Positions 61,827-63,257 of a DNA stretch of 63,257 nucleotides are shown in pieces. Position 1 is the stretch's first letter. Each line of letters starts with the position of its first letter. Both the position numbers and the translations under genes were made by a program. This DNA is from Ideonella sp. A 288 (GTDB lineage: Bacteria; Pseudomonadota; Gammaproteobacteria; Burkholderiales; Burkholderiaceae_C), in contig NZ_MWLO01000153.1 of NCBI RefSeq assembly GCF_002198735.1, positions 9,590 through 72,846 of the forward strand. Reading direction: 5' to 3'. Under the pieces are notes generated by a model. The model saw nothing but the letters and a program-made list of their open reading frames with translations. It had not been told where the DNA came from and did no database searches.

Positions 61827-63221
61827 TCAGCGTCGCGCGGCGCGTGCCGCGGCGGCTGCGGCAGCCTCGCGCAGCTTGTCCTTGCGGCTCTTGCGGTGGC
61901 CCTTGATGCCGCCGTGCGGGTCGGCACCGGCCGGGGCCGTGGGGTCGGGGGCCGAGGCGCACCCCTCGGGCGCCATCGCGCGCGGCGCGGGCTCGAAACC
62001 GGGCACCCGTTCGCGCGGCACGCGCTGCTGCTGGCGCTTCTCGATCAGGCGGAAGTGCGGCTCGGCACCCGGGGCGTCGGCGCACAGGAAGCTCACCGCC
62101 AGGCCGGGCTCGCCGGCGCGCCCGGTGCGGCCGATGCGGTGCGCATGGTCCACCGCCGAGCGCGGCAGGTCGTAGTTGACGACCACCGGCAGCTTGGCCA
62201 CGTCCAGGCCGCGCGCGGCCAGGTCGGTGGCCACCAGCACCTGCAGCCGGCGGGCATGGAAATCGGCCAGCACCTGGGCGCGGCGGCCGGCGCTTTGCTG
62301 GCCATGCAGCGCTGCGGCCTTCAGCCCGGCGCGGCCGAGCTTGTCGGCCACGTGCTCGGCCCCGTACTGCGTGGCCACGAACACCAGCACGCGCGACCAG
62401 TGGCCGTGCGCGATCAGGTGGCGCAGCAGCGGCGTGCGGCCGGCGGTGTCGACCTCGATGGCGCGCTGGACGATGCCGGATGCCGCCCCTGGGCCGTCGG
62501 CCGTGCGCTCACTTTGCTCACCATCAGGATCGTCGCCACGGCCTTCGTCGGCGCGCAGGCGCAACGGATCGCGAAGCAGCCGGTCGGCCAGCGCCGCCAC
62601 CGCGTCGGGCATCGTCGCCGAGAACATCAAGGTCTGGCGCTGCGCCGGCAGCAGCGCCAGCACCCGGGCCAGTTCGTCGGCAAAGCCCAGTTCGAGCAGG
62701 CGGTCGGCCTCGTCGAGCACCAGCGTGGCCACGTCGGACAGGCGCAACGCGTTCCGCTCCACCAGGTCGAGCAGCCGGCCCGGCGTGGCCAGCACCAGGT
62801 GGGCGCCGCCGCGCAACGCCATCATCTGCGGGTTGACCGACACGCCGCCGATGGCCAGGCGCACCACCAGGTCGGGGGCCAGCGCGCGCACGGCGGCGGC
62901 GGTTTGCAGTGCCAGCTCTCGCGTGGGCGACAGGATCAGGCCGCGCAGGCGGTGTGGTCGCTCATTTTGCAGGCCAGGCACCGACACCAGCCGCTGCAGC
63001 AGCGGCAGCACGAAGGCCGCCGTCTTGCCCGAGCCAGTGGGCGCCAGCGCCAGCAGGTCGCGGCCCTGCAGCACCGCCGGCACCGCCTGCGCCTGGATGG
63101 CCGTGGGCGTGGCCCAGCCGGCCGCCGCCGCGGCCCGCACCAGCCCTGGCGACAGGCCCAGCGGCGCAAAGCCGGCGGCCAGCGGCGGTGTGGCGGGGGG
63201 CGTGCGAGGAAGATCGGTCAT
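61827..63221 (-). CDS. rhlE: DEAD-box RNA helicase (RhlE-like)
   Basis: A 464-residue helicase: Q-motif region (GWATPTAIQAQAVPAVLQGR), motif I ALAPTGSGKT, Ia SPTRELALQ, II VLDEADRLLELGF, III FSATMP, IV VLVFVATQ, V VATDLAARGLD, VI HRIGRTGRAG. An acidic Gly/Asp insert (ADEGRGDDPDGEQSERTADG) separates the two RecA domains. The basic C-terminal tail (KGHRKSRKDKLREAA) probably binds RNA. RhlE-type helicases act in ribosome assembly and RNA decay. The exact subfamily is not certain. Confidence 0.92.
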   Translation of the reverse strand: MTDLPRTPPATPPLAAGFAPLGLSPGLVRAAAAAGWATPTAIQAQAVPAVLQGRDLLALAPTGSGKTAAFVLPLLQRLVSVPGLQNERPHRLRGLILSPTRELALQTAAAVRALAPDLVVRLAIGGVSVNPQMMALRGGAHLVLATPGRLLDLVERNALRLSDVATLVLDEADRLLELGFADELARVLALLPAQRQTLMFSATMPDAVAALADRLLRDPLRLRADEGRGDDPDGEQSERTADGPGAASGIVQRAIEVDTAGRTPLLRHLIAHGHWSRVLVFVATQYGAEHVADKLGRAGLKAAALHGQQSAGRRAQVLADFHARRLQVLVATDLAARGLDVAKLPVVVNYDLPRSAVDHAHRIGRTGRAGEPGLAVSFLCADAPGAEPHFRLIEKRQQQRVPRERVPGFEPAPRAMAPEGCASAPDPTAPAGADPHGGIKGHRKSRKDKLREAAAAAAARAARR

Positions 63222-63257
63222 GTCGGGCAGGATAGCCGCTGCCAACCCACCCCCGGA

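Overview
The window is a high-GC (roughly 70%) chromosomal segment from a betaproteobacterium. Burkholderiales is the best fit: the genes include a PEP-CTERM secreted protein, a Tol-Pal block, an HD-GYP signalling operon, a catabolic thiolase and acyl-CoA genes, and an OxyR-like site before a rubrerythrin. Genus cannot be assigned from sequence reading alone.

Layout. 1-8.8 kb: start of a 3-oxoadipyl-CoA-type thiolase, a CAP/PEP-CTERM protein, a four-gene signalling operon (hybrid histidine kinase, HD-GYP response regulator, outer-membrane beta-barrel, small phosphate-binding-like protein) and an acireductone-dioxygenase-like gene. 8.85-23.3 kb: an integrated element bounded by a perfect 49-bp direct repeat of the 3' end of tRNA-Lys(CTT). 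It carries a tyrosine integrase, AlpA/excisionase-like regulators, a primase-polymerase/SF3 helicase, an iteron-rich origin-like region, a run of tightly coupled small unknown genes, a 1040-residue phage tail tape measure protein, and a Fic toxin with a small partner gene at the far end. No capsid, portal, terminase, tail tube, baseplate or lysis gene was recognised. This fits a phage satellite with its own replication and its own tape measure, and it is the most interesting object in the window. 23.3-34.3 kb: two tRNA-Lys genes, tcdA, a YeeE/YedE sulfur transporter, tolB-pal-cpoB without tolQRA, a hydrolase, a GNAT enzyme, a YchJ-like protein, a pseudouridine synthase, envelope proteins, and a BNR-repeat/MoaD pair. 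34.4-39.5 kb: an orphan 2-oxoacid oxidoreductase gamma subunit, RarD, and a rubrerythrin/Fe-S protein/DUF3501 peroxide-stress operon behind an OxyR-like site.

39.6-54.6 kb: tRNA-Ala(CGC), then a metal-resistance block. Divergent copZ and copA each have a CueR-type promoter, followed by cueR, a His-rich exported protein, a TolC-family lipoprotein, a Tat-exported multicopper oxidase, a CusF-like protein and other small envelope genes. A decayed sigma-54 regulator gene follows, then an MFS transporter, a His-rich CDF exporter, an unusual fusion of a CxxC thioredoxin-like domain to a two-lobed ArsA ATPase, and a DUF302 protein. 54.7-63.2 kb: paired acyl-CoA dehydrogenases with an enoyl-CoA hydratase, a chemoreceptor, a 33-bp tandem repeat at the 3' end of an MFS gene, and a DEAD-box RNA helicase.

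The copper genes cooperate by sensing Cu(I) with CueR, chaperoning it (CopZ), exporting it from the cytoplasm (CopA) and oxidising or binding it in the periplasm (multicopper oxidase, CusF-like). The element genes divide into integration (int), regulation (HTH proteins), replication (PrimPol plus origin-like repeats), a late-type operon ending in the tape measure gene, and a toxin module. All functions are assigned from motifs read by eye; no database search was possible.
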